Below, in pieces: positions 6,019 to 6,083 of a stretch of DNA of 6,083 bases. The position numbers and the translations under genes are program-made. Positions within the stretch are counted from its first letter, which is position 1. The number at the start of each line of letters is the position of its first letter. Source of the stretch: Archaeoglobus_B sp964471215 (GTDB lineage Archaea > Halobacteriota > Archaeoglobi > Archaeoglobales > Archaeoglobaceae). The DNA lies in assembly GCA_964471215.1 (NCBI GenBank), contig CAYYFC010000058.1:1-6083 (forward strand), given 5' to 3'. The notes under the pieces were generated by a model, which saw only the letters and a program-made list of their open reading frames with translations, was not told where the DNA came from and ran no database searches.

Positions 6019-6083
6019 TCAGCGGACGTAGTCTTTATGTCCGCCTTGGGACACATAAACCTCAACTCCCTCAGGGTTCATAG
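6019..6083 (-). CDS. Unidentified protein, C-terminal end only (runs off the right edge)
   Basis: The minus strand is open from the window edge to TGA at 6021-6019 and reads NPEGVEVYVSQGGHKDYVR at its end. The sequence is protein-like, and its stop-to-stop spacing of 39 bases from purQ suits a convergent neighbour. An ATG at 6081 is in frame, but a 20-residue protein is unlikely, so this is taken as the tail of a longer gene. I do not recognise the family. Confidence 0.5.
   Translation of the reverse strand, partial: MNPEGVEVYVSQGGHKDYVR
6022..6044 (+). terminator. Hairpin downstream of purQ, possible operon 3' end
   Basis: GCGGACGTA pairs with TATGTCCGC around the loop GTCTT: nine base pairs, one of them a G-U present only in the plus-strand transcript. 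No T-run follows, so it is not a classical terminator. It may instead stabilise or mark the end of the purSLQ mRNA. It lies within the last codons of the convergent gene and could be a coding coincidence. Confidence 0.3.

Noticed and set aside
1..6083. CRISPR array or defence island
   Set aside because: There are no regularly spaced repeats and no cas-like genes; TnpB is explained by the insertion sequence.

Overview
The window looks like chromosomal DNA of a thermophilic archaeon. The evidence is a purS-purL-purQ operon of archaeal type, GGGGTG-like ribosome sites close to the starts, TATA-like boxes about 25 bases upstream of start codons (leaderless promoters), and frequent AGA/AGG arginine and ATA isoleucine codons. 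An archaeoglobus-like euryarchaeon would fit, but that placement is an impression and was not tested.

Left part, minus strand: an IS607-family element. tnpA (MerR-type helix-turn-helix plus serine recombinase) overlaps tnpB, an RNA-guided RuvC nuclease of 580 residues with all catalytic and zinc-finger residues in place. The 3' end of tnpB doubles as a structured RNA: a 15-bp long-range stem encloses a 10-bp hairpin, and every G-U pair works only on the tnpB strand. This is the expected omega (guide) RNA. Ten Ns at 1879-1888 sit inside tnpA. Removing them entirely restores a continuous recombinase, so the gap is probably a zero-length scaffolding artefact.

Element edges and insertion target: IS607 elements have no terminal inverted repeats and usually insert at GG. 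A GG at 170-171, just past the RNA stem, and one at 2481-2482 are proposed as the ends. Joining the flanks there restores one short minus-strand frame: 13 codons from the ATG at 2520, then the last 33 codons of the present tnpB frame. This suggests that the element interrupted a small gene divergent from purS, and that the annotated TnpB tail is host sequence. At the left edge another minus-strand gene starts, overlapping the end of this frame.

Right part, plus strand: purS, purL and purQ are tightly packed (gaps of 12 bases and 1 base). They encode the three subunits of formylglycinamidine ribonucleotide synthase, step four of purine synthesis, and all look intact. After purQ come a 12-bp tandem duplication, a hairpin and the 3' end of a convergent gene that runs off the window.

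There is no gene-free stretch longer than 300 bases, no tRNA or rRNA that I can see, and no CRISPR array.
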